From CAYHMW01 sp964357925 (GTDB taxonomy: Bacteria > Patescibacteriota > Microgenomatia > UBA8517): a stretch of 47,101 nt of DNA. The notes under the pieces are model-generated. The model ran no database searches, was not told where the DNA came from, and saw only the letters and a list, made by a program, of their open reading frames with translations. Below, piece after piece: positions 1-6,809 of this stretch. The stretch lies in assembly GCA_964357925.1 (NCBI GenBank), contig CAYHMW010000006.1:1-47101 (forward strand), written 5' to 3'. A program made the translations under genes and the position numbers. Within the stretch, counting starts at the first letter, position 1. Every line of letters starts with the position of its first letter.

Positions 1-27
1 CATAGACTTCGTGTTATTGATCTTTTT

Positions 28-36
28 TGGTAAAAT
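28..36 (+). promoter_or_regulatory. Extended -10 promoter for tRNA-Gly(TCC)
   Basis: TGG followed by TAAAAT matches an extended -10 element. It is the best promoter candidate upstream of the tRNA, about 70 bases before it. No convincing -35 is visible, and the window edge limits the view. Confidence 0.3.
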
Positions 37-104
37 ATGTATTGTTGGCGCGGTTATATGAACATTTGCTGACGCAAATAACCATATACCCTCTCGCTAC
101 GCTC

Positions 105-175
105 GCGGGTATAGTTTAATGGCAGAACGAGAGATTTCCAATCTTTCGGCGAGGGTTCGATTCCCTCTACCCGCT
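105..175 (+). tRNA. tRNA-Gly, anticodon TCC
   Basis: A full cloverleaf can be drawn. The 7-bp acceptor GCGGGTA pairs with TACCCGC, the D arm is GTTT/GAAC, and the anticodon stem AGAGA/TCTTT (one G-T pair) carries the loop TTTCCAA with anticodon TCC. The T arm is GAGGG/CCCTC around TTCGATT, and the discriminator is T. CCA is not encoded. A second glycine tRNA (CCC) lies at 43610-43680. Confidence 0.95.
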
Positions 176-274
176 CAGAATGTTAGTGCACTTCGTGCAC
201 GCTCGGGAGAGTAACCAAATTAAAATTTGTCGATTCCCTGCCCGCAATCGCGCGCTCATGCGCTGGCAGGCGGG

Positions 275-288
275 CCTCTACCCGCTCA
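275..288 (+). repeat. Direct repeat of the tRNA-Gly 3' end
   Basis: These 14 bases are identical to 164-177, the 3' part of the T arm, the acceptor strand and the first bases after tRNA-Gly(TCC). A shorter echo of the T-loop (TCGATTCCCT) lies at about 230-239. The 97 bases between the exact copies hold hairpins (GTGCAC pair at 186-200, GCCCGC/GCGGGC at 240-275) and no gene. A repeat of a tRNA 3' end is what a site-specific integration or tandem-duplication scar would leave. Confidence 0.6.
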
Positions 289-318
289 AAGGAAAAGGAA
301 CCACTAAAGTGGTTCCTT
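286..318 (-). terminator. Intrinsic terminator of the membrane-protein gene
   Basis: A perfect 10-bp stem, AAGGAACCAC (295-304) with GTGGTTCCTT (309-318), closes a 4-base loop. Read on the minus strand it is followed by a T-rich tail (TTTTCCTTT), which fits termination of the gene ending at 348. It may also stop transcription coming from the tRNA side. Confidence 0.7.
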
Positions 319-347
319 GAGCATCTGCATTTTCAGTGCAGAGAGGT

Positions 348-776
348 TTAATCTGCAAGTAGCATACTGGCAAACCAGGCTGCTAGTATTGCTGGTCCGA
401 ACCAGACGAGGCTCGACCCTAGAATAAATAGGATGAGAGCATTTTGGGTATCTAGAACTGCTGCTATTGCTCCCAGAATGACTCCGCTAATCAGCCACCA
501 TTCGAGGAAGCCAACATCTTTGTGTTCCCAGCCTTCGTCGAGCATGCTGATAATGACCCATCCGGCAAGAATCAGCGTGCTGACCCATACAGATCCTACC
601 ATTGCTAGACCGCATCCTATCACTGCTCCACTAAAGTCTGCTTCACTCCAGATTCCGAATAGCACCTTGGGTTGGAAAATCATCAATAGTATCCACAGAC
701 TGAAAGTGCTGATTGCCCAACAGGTCGAAAATACCTCCCAACGACTTGTTGTTTTAGAATTCCACCAAGTACCCAT
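348..776 (-). CDS. Four-helix membrane protein of unknown function
   Basis: I do not recognise this 142-residue protein. It has four long hydrophobic stretches, at roughly residues 20-40, 50-77, 90-110 and 113-140, joined by short loops, and many Trp residues near the membrane edges. It is probably an integral inner-membrane protein with no soluble domain. An in-frame ATG at 788 gives four extra residues, but the sequence between the two ATGs is GGAGGGAG, an excellent ribosome-binding site for the ATG at 776, so the shorter start is preferred. An extended -10 promoter sits at 816-824 and a clear terminator follows the gene, so it is a single-gene transcript. Its function is open. Confidence 0.7.
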   Translation of the reverse strand: MGTWWNSKTTSRWEVFSTCWAISTFSLWILLMIFQPKVLFGIWSEADFSGAVIGCGLAMVGSVWVSTLILAGWVIISMLDEGWEHKDVGFLEWWLISGVILGAIAAVLDTQNALILFILGSSLVWFGPAILAAWFASMLLAD

Positions 777-815
777 TTCTCCCTCCATTGCTCGTACTTA
801 TGGCTATGTGCAAGG

Positions 816-824
816 ATTATAGCA
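816..824 (-). promoter_or_regulatory. Extended -10 promoter
   Basis: TGC-TATAAT on the minus strand. It places a transcript start about 30 bases upstream of the Shine-Dalgarno-preceded ATG at 776, so this mRNA has a normal leader. Confidence 0.6.
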
Positions 825-963
825 CAGCTTAAAAACTATGGGGTTAATTTAGGGCAATGTCGTTACAAATCACAAAAGTAATTTCTGTGTAAAGCACAAA
901 ACCCTTTGTGGTATCAAGCAGGTGAATTTCTACAGAATTAGAGTATATTGCCAGATCATTATG

Positions 964-1674
964 TTATTTGTGTTTGTGGCCTTTGTGGAGAGTCTTGACC
1001 ACTTCTTGGTAGCTCACATCTTCAGCCGGGGCTATTTTTGCCTCTCTTTTGTGCTTTATATACTCATAAAGCATTGGTAAAACTGAGACTATGATTATAC
1101 CAAAAACTGCATAGTGGAAGTTTTCCTCAATTATTTCTAGGCCTCCAAAGTAGTAGCCAGCAAGCACAAAACCCGTAACCCATAGAAACCCTCCGACAAC
1201 GTTGTAAATGAGGAAAGTTTCATAGTGCATCTTCCCCACCCCGGCCACGAAGGGCGCGAAGGTACGGATAATTGGGACAAAGCGCGCAAGGATAATTGTT
1301 TTGCCACCGTGTTTTTCGTAAAACTTGTGGGTTTTGTCTAAGTATTCTTTTTTGAAGAATCGGGAGTTTTTATTTGCAAATACTTGTGGGCCGATGTAGT
1401 GGCCTACCCAGTAATTGACTGTGTCTCCTAGTATTGCTGCTGCAAGAAGCGAAAAGTAAACAATTGTGATATTCATGTATCCACTCCCGGAGAGTGTGCC
1501 TGCGACAAAAAGTAAAGAATCACCGGGGAGAAAAGGAGTGACTACGAGGCCGGTCTCCGCAAATACTACCAGGAAGAGAATGACGTATGTCCAGAGACCA
1601 AAAAGGTCGATGATTGCGACCATGTATTTGTCGAGATGAAGAATTGGATCAATTATTTGTGATAATTCAGGCAT
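964..1674 (-). CDS. DedA-family membrane protein
   Basis: This 236-residue protein is a DedA (SNARE-associated / VTT-domain) integral membrane protein. Family marks are visible: the segment ETGLVVTPFLPGDSLLF near residue 40, the amphipathic loop with GHYIGPQVF and a Lys/Arg-rich KKEYLDKTHKFYEKHG stretch, then RFVPIIRTFAPFVAG. Bacterial DedA proteins are proposed to be proton-coupled lipid transporters, including undecaprenyl-phosphate recycling; the exact substrate cannot be read from sequence. The length is normal. The basic, His-rich C-terminal tail (HKGHKHK) should be cytoplasmic. The start at 1674 is only 8 bases from a TATAAT box and lacks a Shine-Dalgarno site, so the mRNA is probably leaderless. 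The gene is divergent from the acidic-protein gene at 1739. Confidence 0.93.
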   Translation of the reverse strand: MPELSQIIDPILHLDKYMVAIIDLFGLWTYVILFLVVFAETGLVVTPFLPGDSLLFVAGTLSGSGYMNITIVYFSLLAAAILGDTVNYWVGHYIGPQVFANKNSRFFKKEYLDKTHKFYEKHGGKTIILARFVPIIRTFAPFVAGVGKMHYETFLIYNVVGGFLWVTGFVLAGYYFGGLEIIEENFHYAVFGIIIVSVLPMLYEYIKHKREAKIAPAEDVSYQEVVKTLHKGHKHK

Positions 1675-1682
1675 AGGAAGTG

Positions 1683-1688
1683 ATTATA
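1683..1688 (-). promoter_or_regulatory. -10 box of dedA-like gene, 8 nt from ATG
   Basis: Perfect TATAAT on the minus strand, ending 8 bases before the ATG at 1674. Transcription would begin at or next to the start codon. The -35 is weak. Confidence 0.6.
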
Positions 1689-1704
1689 TCCTAGAAAGTG
1701 GTGG

Positions 1705-1732
1705 TTGCACACATGAGTAAATTGGATAGAAT
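1705..1732 (+). promoter_or_regulatory. Promoter of the acidic-protein gene
   Basis: TTGCAC (1705-1710), a 16-base spacer and TAGAAT (1727-1732). The ATG at 1739 follows after 6 bases, so the transcript is probably leaderless. The two divergent promoters here are interleaved within 50 bases. Confidence 0.6.
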
Positions 1733-1738
1733 TTGTTT

Positions 1739-2026
1739 ATGGTGCGAGAGGACCCAACAAAAATTCAAGAACAGATTGATAAGCAAGAGGATTTGTTTGA
1801 TTCGCAGGACCCTGCTGAAAAAGATGATCCTGTTGATATTGATGAAACACTTGAGGAAACGATTGGGAATAAACCTGATGATGAAGAGGGGTTTAATATT
1901 GGTGAGGAGGTAAATAAAGATGAGAGGGACGAAGAACAGAATGAGATTGAGGACTATTCTGGTGATGATGAGGATGACTCAACCTCCAAAGGTGAGGAGG
2001 AAGAGGAAGATATTGAGTTGGTATAG
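1739..2026 (+). CDS. Highly acidic, probably disordered small protein
   Basis: I do not recognise this 95-residue protein. About 42 of 95 residues are Asp or Glu, ending in a run of Glu before IELV. It has no Cys or Trp and no hydrophobic segment, so it should be soluble, intrinsically disordered and strongly negative. An in-frame TTG two codons upstream (1733) is possible, but the ATG at 1739 sits 6 bases after TAGAAT and fits the leaderless pattern used nearby. No Shine-Dalgarno site is present. Possible roles include a DNA mimic, a cation- or protein-binding chaperone, or a ribosome- or nucleoid-associated factor; none is shown. The next gene is convergent. A hairpin at 2047-2068 could end both transcripts. 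Confidence 0.65.
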   Translation: MVREDPTKIQEQIDKQEDLFDSQDPAEKDDPVDIDETLEETIGNKPDDEEGFNIGEEVNKDERDEEQNEIEDYSGDDEDDSTSKGEEEEEDIELV

Positions 2027-2040
2027 ATAAGCTTCAGACA

Positions 2041-2068
2041 TAAAAGCACCCGGCTTGAATGCCGGGTG
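2041..2068 (-). terminator. Terminator, copy 1 of a duplicated block
   Basis: CACCCGGC (2047-2054) pairs with GCCGGGTG (2061-2068) across a 6-base loop, with CTTTTA following on the minus strand. The hairpin is almost identical to that at 2636-2657 and belongs to a longer duplication (2042-2125 and 2631-2714). Confidence 0.75.
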
Positions 2069-2070
2069 GG

Positions 2071-2125
2071 TTAAGTTGCTTGAACAGCTCCAACTTCTAA
2101 AGGTGTGTTGGCTGCCAGGCCGAAG
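2071..2125 (-). pseudogene. C-terminal remnant of a paralog of the 85-residue gene
   Basis: Read on the minus strand in the frame that ends at the TAA at 2073-2071, this stretch encodes FGLAANTPLEVGAVQAT. The intact gene at 2660-2917 ends YGLAANALLEIGAVEEA. The stop codon and the downstream hairpin are also shared. No start or N-terminal part remains. The end of the 158-residue gene (2097-2573) runs through the remnant in another frame. I read this as the last codons of a lost or recombined paralog. Confidence 0.65.
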
Positions 2126-2573
2126 GGCGAGAGAAGGGTTTTTGTGTGTAAGCTATTGTTGTTTTTGGTGTGGTACGGAGGTACCACTGCCTTTCCCCAT
2201 TTATCGTGTGTGATTCGATGAGTATGACGTCCTCACCGAATTTTAAGAGCGTGCTTGATGCATTGCTCCCGATCTCGTGGGGTGCAGCTAGAGGGTTGTT
2301 GTTTTCATCTGTAATGATGATTTCTACCCGATCTCTCTTCTCGAGGAGTTGGACAACGTAGGTGTTCCCCTCTTCGATCACTAGTGTGATAGGTACACTC
2401 CCATGAAATTTGTGGTATGCACACATTTGTGGATACACCTCGGGTGGTGCGAATTGGTCATATGCGTCACATTCACCTTTAGGAAAGAATGTGATTAGAA
2501 ACCCGAGAGTTATCCCTAATGAGATGAAAAAAACCCCAACGCCGACAAGGATCGATTCAATTTTCTTTTTCAC
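2097..2573 (-). CDS. Membrane-anchored extracytoplasmic protein, unknown
   Basis: This 158-residue protein has a basic N-terminus (MKKK) and one hydrophobic helix at about residues 8-30, followed by a probably extracytoplasmic domain rich in beta-strand character with two Cys (residues about 35 and 51) that could form a disulfide. I do not recognise the family. A good Shine-Dalgarno site (AAGGAG) lies 9 bases before the ATG. The last 13 codons or so are read out of frame through the duplicated remnant at 2071-2125, so the C-terminus may be a recent acquisition produced by recombination or a frameshift rather than the ancestral end. Confidence 0.65.
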   Translation of the reverse strand: MKKKIESILVGVGVFFISLGITLGFLITFFPKGECDAYDQFAPPEVYPQMCAYHKFHGSVPITLVIEEGNTYVVQLLEKRDRVEIIITDENNNPLAAPHEIGSNASSTLLKFGEDVILIESHTINGERQWYLRTTPKTTIAYTQKPFSRPSAWQPTHL

Positions 2574-2628
2574 AGTACACTCCTTATTGTGCTATCGAAA
2601 AACCGATTAAGTATATCAAAATGGAGCA

Positions 2629-2657
2629 AAAAAAGCACCCGGCTTGGGTGCCGGGTG
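2629..2657 (-). terminator. Terminator, copy 2 of the duplicated block
   Basis: CACCCGGC (2636-2643) pairs with GCCGGGTG (2650-2657), followed on the minus strand by C and seven T. This is a strong intrinsic terminator directly after the stop codon at 2660. Confidence 0.85.
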
Positions 2658-2659
2658 GG

Positions 2660-2917
2660 TTACGCCTCCTCAACAGCGCCAATCTCTAGGAGAGCGTTGG
2701 CGGCCAGGCCGTAGCAGAATTTTGCTGGAATTTTTCCTGCGTATTCAGGAAAGCGTAGGTCAAAGAATTCTTTGAAGGCTTCCCCGGTTTGATCTGCCAG
2801 GCCCAGATTGATTGTTTGGGCGGCGATTGTGGCAAAAACATCTTCTCCGTGAGCGGTCTTTGCCAAATCCTTTATAGATTTTTGAAAAAGATCTTCTAAT
2901 CTGTTTTTCGTGGGCAT
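2660..2917 (-). CDS. Small soluble protein, unknown
   Basis: This 85-residue protein has no signal or membrane segment and looks helical, with alternating charged and hydrophobic positions and Ala/Leu-rich ends. I do not recognise the family. A consensus Shine-Dalgarno site (AAGGAGGT) precedes the ATG, an extended -10 (TGC-TACAAT, 2951-2959) lies upstream, and a strong terminator follows, so this is a complete single-gene unit. Its last 17 codons and terminator are duplicated 590 bases away (2042-2125), showing that a second copy existed here. Confidence 0.65.
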   Translation of the reverse strand: MPTKNRLEDLFQKSIKDLAKTAHGEDVFATIAAQTINLGLADQTGEAFKEFFDLRFPEYAGKIPAKFCYGLAANALLEIGAVEEA

Positions 2918-2950
2918 CGTGACCTCCTTTTGCCCGTTACAGATGTTGCA

Positions 2951-2959
2951 ATTGTAGCA
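2951..2959 (-). promoter_or_regulatory. Extended -10 promoter
   Basis: TGC-TACAAT on the minus strand, giving a leader of about 26 bases that contains the strong ribosome-binding site of the gene starting at 2917. Confidence 0.55.
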
Positions 2960-2992
2960 TATTGCCTATAGTTTTGGAAGTGGCTCCACGAT

Positions 2993-3940
2993 TTAAAATA
3001 GCCCCTCTTTCAATTCGTTCATTGAAAATTCTACTTCAAATGTGGATCTATCCCCTACGTTGACATAAAGTGACAAGGTATCTTGCTTATTTCGCTTAAT
3101 AATTCCACCACAAGAGTAAACAACTCTCCGCAAACCTGGATGTAGTTCAGTAACAAGAGGTTTCCCTTTTTCATTAACAAAGTTGTCAGGAGTCAAAATA
3201 GGCTCGGGAGCGATCTTTACATCAAAAATATTATTTCTACGAGTTAATTTTGCGCGGCCAATGCTATAAACATATTTTGGTTGCCCATCGATTTTCTTTA
3301 TTGTGATCCCGTGTACGATAAATAGTGCCTCATCTTGATTCAGCCAAATTGGGGGCATCGTCGTGCCTATCCGCCACTTGGCCCAAGGTAAATTAGTTGG
3401 AAATACAATATCTGCTAATTTTTCAGGAATTTGTTTATGCAGAGAAAATACCAAAATTTTGTGATGATACTCTTTACCTTCCGGACGGAATAAATAAGTT
3501 GTGTTGTCTATTGGAGTTATGTTTTTGCCGGGGCCAAAGGTGCTTATGACCAGAAAAGGTGGTAATTCGTTATTCCAATTGCTATGGGAGTCAATTTTTA
3601 TTATTGCAGGAAAGGGAATTGGGCGTCCTTTTTTATCACGCAATACTGCCGTGATGCCAATTAATAAATTCTCGTTGGGAAGTTCTAATGCCCTTGGGTC
3701 TTCTAAATTAATACCATTAAACGCTGGTTTCCAAATAAGACGTTCTTGCACAATTCTTCCATCTTCATCTATTTCAAAAAGCTTCAATATCCCGGTATCT
3801 GGCTCGCCAATTTTGCCGGCCTTAGTTACTTCGCGACCTATAAAATATATCGAATTACCCCCCTTTTCTTGCCAGGCTGCTACATTAAAACGAGCTACAC
3901 GGAGATTAGGAAAAATATTTTTTATTTGTTGAATTTTCAT
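2993..3940 (-). CDS. GH130-like glycoside phosphorylase/hydrolase
   Basis: This 315-residue protein resembles the five-bladed propeller GH130 / DUF1861 group (beta-mannoside phosphorylases and related enzymes). Visible marks are the blade repeats with RVARFNVAAW and IYFIGREV near the N-terminus, LEDPRALELPNENLL near residue 80 (the DPR segment carries the proposed acid Asp in GH130), and a late RVVYSCGG...LYVNVGD stretch matching the family's closing blades. It has no signal peptide, so it is probably cytoplasmic. It overlaps the upstream GT4 gene by 35 bases, implying co-transcription and translational coupling. The pair suggests making and trimming of a mannose-type oligosaccharide; the sugar is inferred from the family. 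Assignment as a phosphorylase rather than a hydrolase is uncertain. Confidence 0.75.
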   Translation of the reverse strand: MKIQQIKNIFPNLRVARFNVAAWQEKGGNSIYFIGREVTKAGKIGEPDTGILKLFEIDEDGRIVQERLIWKPAFNGINLEDPRALELPNENLLIGITAVLRDKKGRPIPFPAIIKIDSHSNWNNELPPFLVISTFGPGKNITPIDNTTYLFRPEGKEYHHKILVFSLHKQIPEKLADIVFPTNLPWAKWRIGTTMPPIWLNQDEALFIVHGITIKKIDGQPKYVYSIGRAKLTRRNNIFDVKIAPEPILTPDNFVNEKGKPLVTELHPGLRRVVYSCGGIIKRNKQDTLSLYVNVGDRSTFEVEFSMNELKEGLF

Positions 3941-6131
3941 GAAGGTATAATTTCTCTATCGATAATCTTGACAATAAGTAGGAAACCTGTGACTCTGCTC
4001 CCTGGTTCAAATTTACTCGGTCAGGATGCAATCCATCATAGCAGCCTCCAGTTTCATAATTATAAAGCGGCAACTGCAAACTATTATTACCTAGAAACCA
4101 ACTAAAGCAATTGGCTGCTAATTTTTTGTAAATTTCATCATGGGTGATTTCGTATGCAGTTACAAGGGCAAGAATCATGGAGGCAGGGTCTTCAGGCTGT
4201 TGATCAAAAATACTGCGACTTTCTTCATTTTTATACCATTGTGAGTGACCAATCGGCATATAGCGGTTATAGGAAAACGTTTTACTAATGAGAAAAGTTA
4301 AGGCAGCGACCCCTCGCTTTGTATAGTCTGTAATGTTTGTTATTTTGCCTGCAATAATGAGGGATTCAGGGATAACTGCATTGTTGTAGCCCAAATAGGT
4401 GTCAAACCATTGCCAATGCTTGATAGAATTTCGCTCTAGCTCTGAGATAAGAAAGTCGGCGCTTCTTTTGATCCCGTCTATAAACTCCTGTCTGTATTCA
4501 TCATCAATATTTGCAACAATAGCAAATGCTTTAATAAGAAAAGCGTTTGAGCGTATATGGAGAAATTTTTTGGTTAGCGGAAGAGCCTTAAAAAATATTT
4601 GTTTTGCTAACTCTCGCAAATTGTTGTCTATTGATTCATTTTTCATTACCTCAGCCAAAGCCCACATCGCTCGTGCAGTAACGTCTTCTAAATCCTCCGC
4701 AGTATTTTGTTTGGTAGCTCCTTTATGCGTATGATCAATGTAATTGATGAAAGTACCGTCTGGTAGTTGACAATTTTTGATAAATTGAAGGTATGTTTTG
4801 GTTAGTTCGTCTATATTTTTGTTAGTGGATACCTTTAGCCAGCAACATAAAACTAAAGCGCGCGCATTATCGTCTAGTGTATATCCAAATTCTTTATTGG
4901 GAATCTCAAGTTGTGCAAATTGAAATAAACCAAATGAATCTGTCATGTTTTTCAGATGCCGTAAATTTAGTGGCGGCAAGATATTTTGTTTTAGTAGTTT
5001 TGAATATTCACTTGCTACGTTGCTCCATAACATAGGACGAGTTTTTTTGTATGCGTTCCTATGCATTATTTTGAGTTTTTGTTTATCTTCTAGGAGTTCA
5101 ATAAGAGCCTTACTGTATGCTTTTGAATCCAGAATAGGGACAAGACTTCCCATGTCGTTTGTGATAATTTCTTTTGCTTGAGAAAACGATGTGCTAACAG
5201 CTGCTCTTCCTGTGCCAAGGGCGTAGGAAAGAGTGCCACTTACTGCTTGGTTGGGATTAATTGATGTTGAGATATAGATGTCAGTAGCTTTAAGAAATTT
5301 AATCAAATGAGTAAGCGTCAAATATTGATCATAAAACTTCACATAATTTTCTAAGTGAAGCTCGGTTACAAGTTGTGAGAGCTCATTCCTGTAGCTTTCG
5401 CCTTCATTCCGGCGCACAACCGGATGTGTTTCTCCTAAAATAAGGTAACGCAGAGATGGATATTTTTTAACTAGATCTGGAAGCGCTTTTATAACGTATT
5501 CAATCCCTTTGCCCCGACTCAAAAGCCCAAAAGTTGATAAAACGGTAGTATTTTCCAGTTTTAATTTTTTTTTCGCTTTTATTGTATCTTCAAATGCAGT
5601 TTCATGGACTCCATGTGGGATGACATGTACTTTGTCTTTCGACTCTGGATAGACTTCCTCTAGTATCAGTTTGGAGGTGTGTGTTAAAACCACAATAATA
5701 TTTGCCCGTTTTATTATTCTTGATGTCACTTCCTTCATGTGCTGTGAGGGGTTGGGTAAAACTGTGTGCAAGGTAACAAGAATTGGTTTTCTGAATTTTT
5801 CTAAGAATGGAAGAATGTGCTCTCCGTCAGCTCCACCATATATTCCATATTCATGTTGTATCATCATCCCGGTCACAAAAGGCTCACTATTAAATTTGTC
5901 TGCCAATTGCTGGAGTTCTTTGAAGTTGTTTTGGTCAACTTTCCATTCAACCTCTGAAGGATAAATGTACGTATCGAGTGGGCTAAGATTCATCGCAAGA
6001 ACTTTGCAATCAATGCTTTTACCTAAGAATTTTTGACTTGAATTAAGTAGGTCTTGATTAAAGGTTGCTATGCCACATTCACGAGGAGGATATGTTCCTA
6101 CGAATACAATGGTTGGTTTGGTGAGGAATAT
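3906..6131 (-). CDS. GT4 glycosyltransferase fused to an alpha/alpha domain
   Basis: Residues 1 to about 395 form a GT-B glycosyltransferase of family 4. The C-terminal half contains FGLLSRGKGIEYVI and the donor-site region with QAVSGTLSYALGTGRA. The remaining 345 residues look like an alpha/alpha-toroid glycosidase-type domain (GYTLDDNARALV, LPDGTFINY). The first ATG, at 5993, would delete the essential N-terminal strand: in-frame sequence upstream reads VFVGTYPPRECGIATF, the classic first motif of GT4 enzymes. The frame stays open to a TAG at 6146, with no ATG, GTG or TTG. A TATACT box at 6143-6138 lies 6 bases before an in-frame ATA at 6131, the spacing seen at other leaderless starts here, so I place the start there (741 residues). 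An ATG-to-ATA sequence error is the main alternative. Confidence 0.8.
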   Translation of the reverse strand: MFLTKPTIVFVGTYPPRECGIATFNQDLLNSSQKFLGKSIDCKVLAMNLSPLDTYIYPSEVEWKVDQNNFKELQQLADKFNSEPFVTGMMIQHEYGIYGGADGEHILPFLEKFRKPILVTLHTVLPNPSQHMKEVTSRIIKRANIIVVLTHTSKLILEEVYPESKDKVHVIPHGVHETAFEDTIKAKKKLKLENTTVLSTFGLLSRGKGIEYVIKALPDLVKKYPSLRYLILGETHPVVRRNEGESYRNELSQLVTELHLENYVKFYDQYLTLTHLIKFLKATDIYISTSINPNQAVSGTLSYALGTGRAAVSTSFSQAKEIITNDMGSLVPILDSKAYSKALIELLEDKQKLKIMHRNAYKKTRPMLWSNVASEYSKLLKQNILPPLNLRHLKNMTDSFGLFQFAQLEIPNKEFGYTLDDNARALVLCCWLKVSTNKNIDELTKTYLQFIKNCQLPDGTFINYIDHTHKGATKQNTAEDLEDVTARAMWALAEVMKNESIDNNLRELAKQIFFKALPLTKKFLHIRSNAFLIKAFAIVANIDDEYRQEFIDGIKRSADFLISELERNSIKHWQWFDTYLGYNNAVIPESLIIAGKITNITDYTKRGVAALTFLISKTFSYNRYMPIGHSQWYKNEESRSIFDQQPEDPASMILALVTAYEITHDEIYKKLAANCFSWFLGNNSLQLPLYNYETGGCYDGLHPDRVNLNQGAESQVSYLLSRLSIEKLYLHENSTNKKYFS

Positions 6132-6261
6132 ATCGTAAGTATACTATCTAGGGCTGGTTCTACCTAACTTTGGGGTCGGTAATGACTTTTATTTTGAACC
6201 ACATTTAAGGTTGTTTGCTGAGCTGAAGCAGTCTTTACCCCAGCTTAGATATTGTTAAACA

Positions 6262-6295
6262 AAAAGAATAGGGTGCGGTTTCCCACACCCCTATT
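6262..6295 (-). terminator. Terminator of the first ASCH gene
   Basis: AATAGGG (6267-6273) pairs with CCCTATT (6289-6295), with further G-C pairing inside. On the minus strand the stem is followed by CTTTTTGTTT. It separates the ASCH gene from the glycosyltransferase gene. The 130 bases from there to 6132 hold no gene that I can see. Confidence 0.7.
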
Positions 6296-6320
6296 GCATT
6301 AATTGTGGGTTGATACGAAG

Positions 6321-6650
6321 TTAGCTTCCGACTTGCTTAATCTCAAGGACGTACACGCCTAGCTTTTCTTTTGCTGGTGGATAAAACTTCCGCAGAAGGT
6401 CGAGCAGATCACTACTTTTCATGCCAGGAGCGATACGCTCCGAATCTTCTGCCTCAAGCATTTCGCCGAAAGTGGTGTAGACTCGGACACCAACTACCTC
6501 AATCACCATTGATTCAGAATGAGTTTGCAGATTGATCCTCTCACCTACCTGGATCTTGGTTATGTTGTTATATCCGACTCTTACTTCCAGATTCTTCTCG
6601 CCAGTGGCAATTAAATCATAGAAGCGTTTTTTGACACGCATGTTTCTCAT
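6321..6650 (-). CDS. ASCH-domain protein (1)
   Basis: This 109-residue protein is an ASCH (PUA-like beta-barrel) domain. It shows the pattern FYDLIATGEKNLEVRVGY, then QVGERINL and a closing YVLEIKQV strand. The same order is found in E. coli YqfB, an ASCH enzyme that hydrolyses N4-acetylcytidine, where the Lys in the TGxK segment and later acidic residues are used. Other ASCH proteins bind RNA or nucleotides, so the activity is open. The frame is open up to 6758, but only the ATG at 6650 has a ribosome-binding site (GGGAG, 7 bases away) and it begins right at the domain. A second ASCH gene follows upstream, separated by 159 bases. Confidence 0.75.
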   Translation of the reverse strand: MRNMRVKKRFYDLIATGEKNLEVRVGYNNITKIQVGERINLQTHSESMVIEVVGVRVYTTFGEMLEAEDSERIAPGMKSSDLLDLLRKFYPPAKEKLGVYVLEIKQVGS

Positions 6651-6809
6651 GTGATTACTCCCGTATGTATAACTCCATTGCTGGGTTACGAACGAATTGT
6701 GGTATGCGGCTGGTAGCATACAGTCAAGCGACCAACCCATTCTTTGCAGACTTACCACTTGCTCGACGCTTGGGACTATGTGTGTGTATAGCTTATGCCC
6801 ATAGTGAAG

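Noticed and set aside
433..822. Plus-strand 129-codon frame opposite the four-helix membrane protein.
   Set aside because: It is an antisense shadow. The minus-strand gene has a promoter, a ribosome-binding site and a terminator.
1698..1913. Open frame overlapping the acidic gene, rich in Arg, Leu and Ile.
   Set aside because: It is the +1 shadow of the acidic coding sequence; GA-rich codons of one frame give basic residues in another. The promoter spacing supports the acidic frame.
6651..6758. N-terminal extension of ASCH gene 1 by 36 residues.
   Set aside because: The extension has no ribosome-binding site at its ATG and no similarity to the ASCH domain, while the ATG at 6650 has both a site and a domain-matched start.
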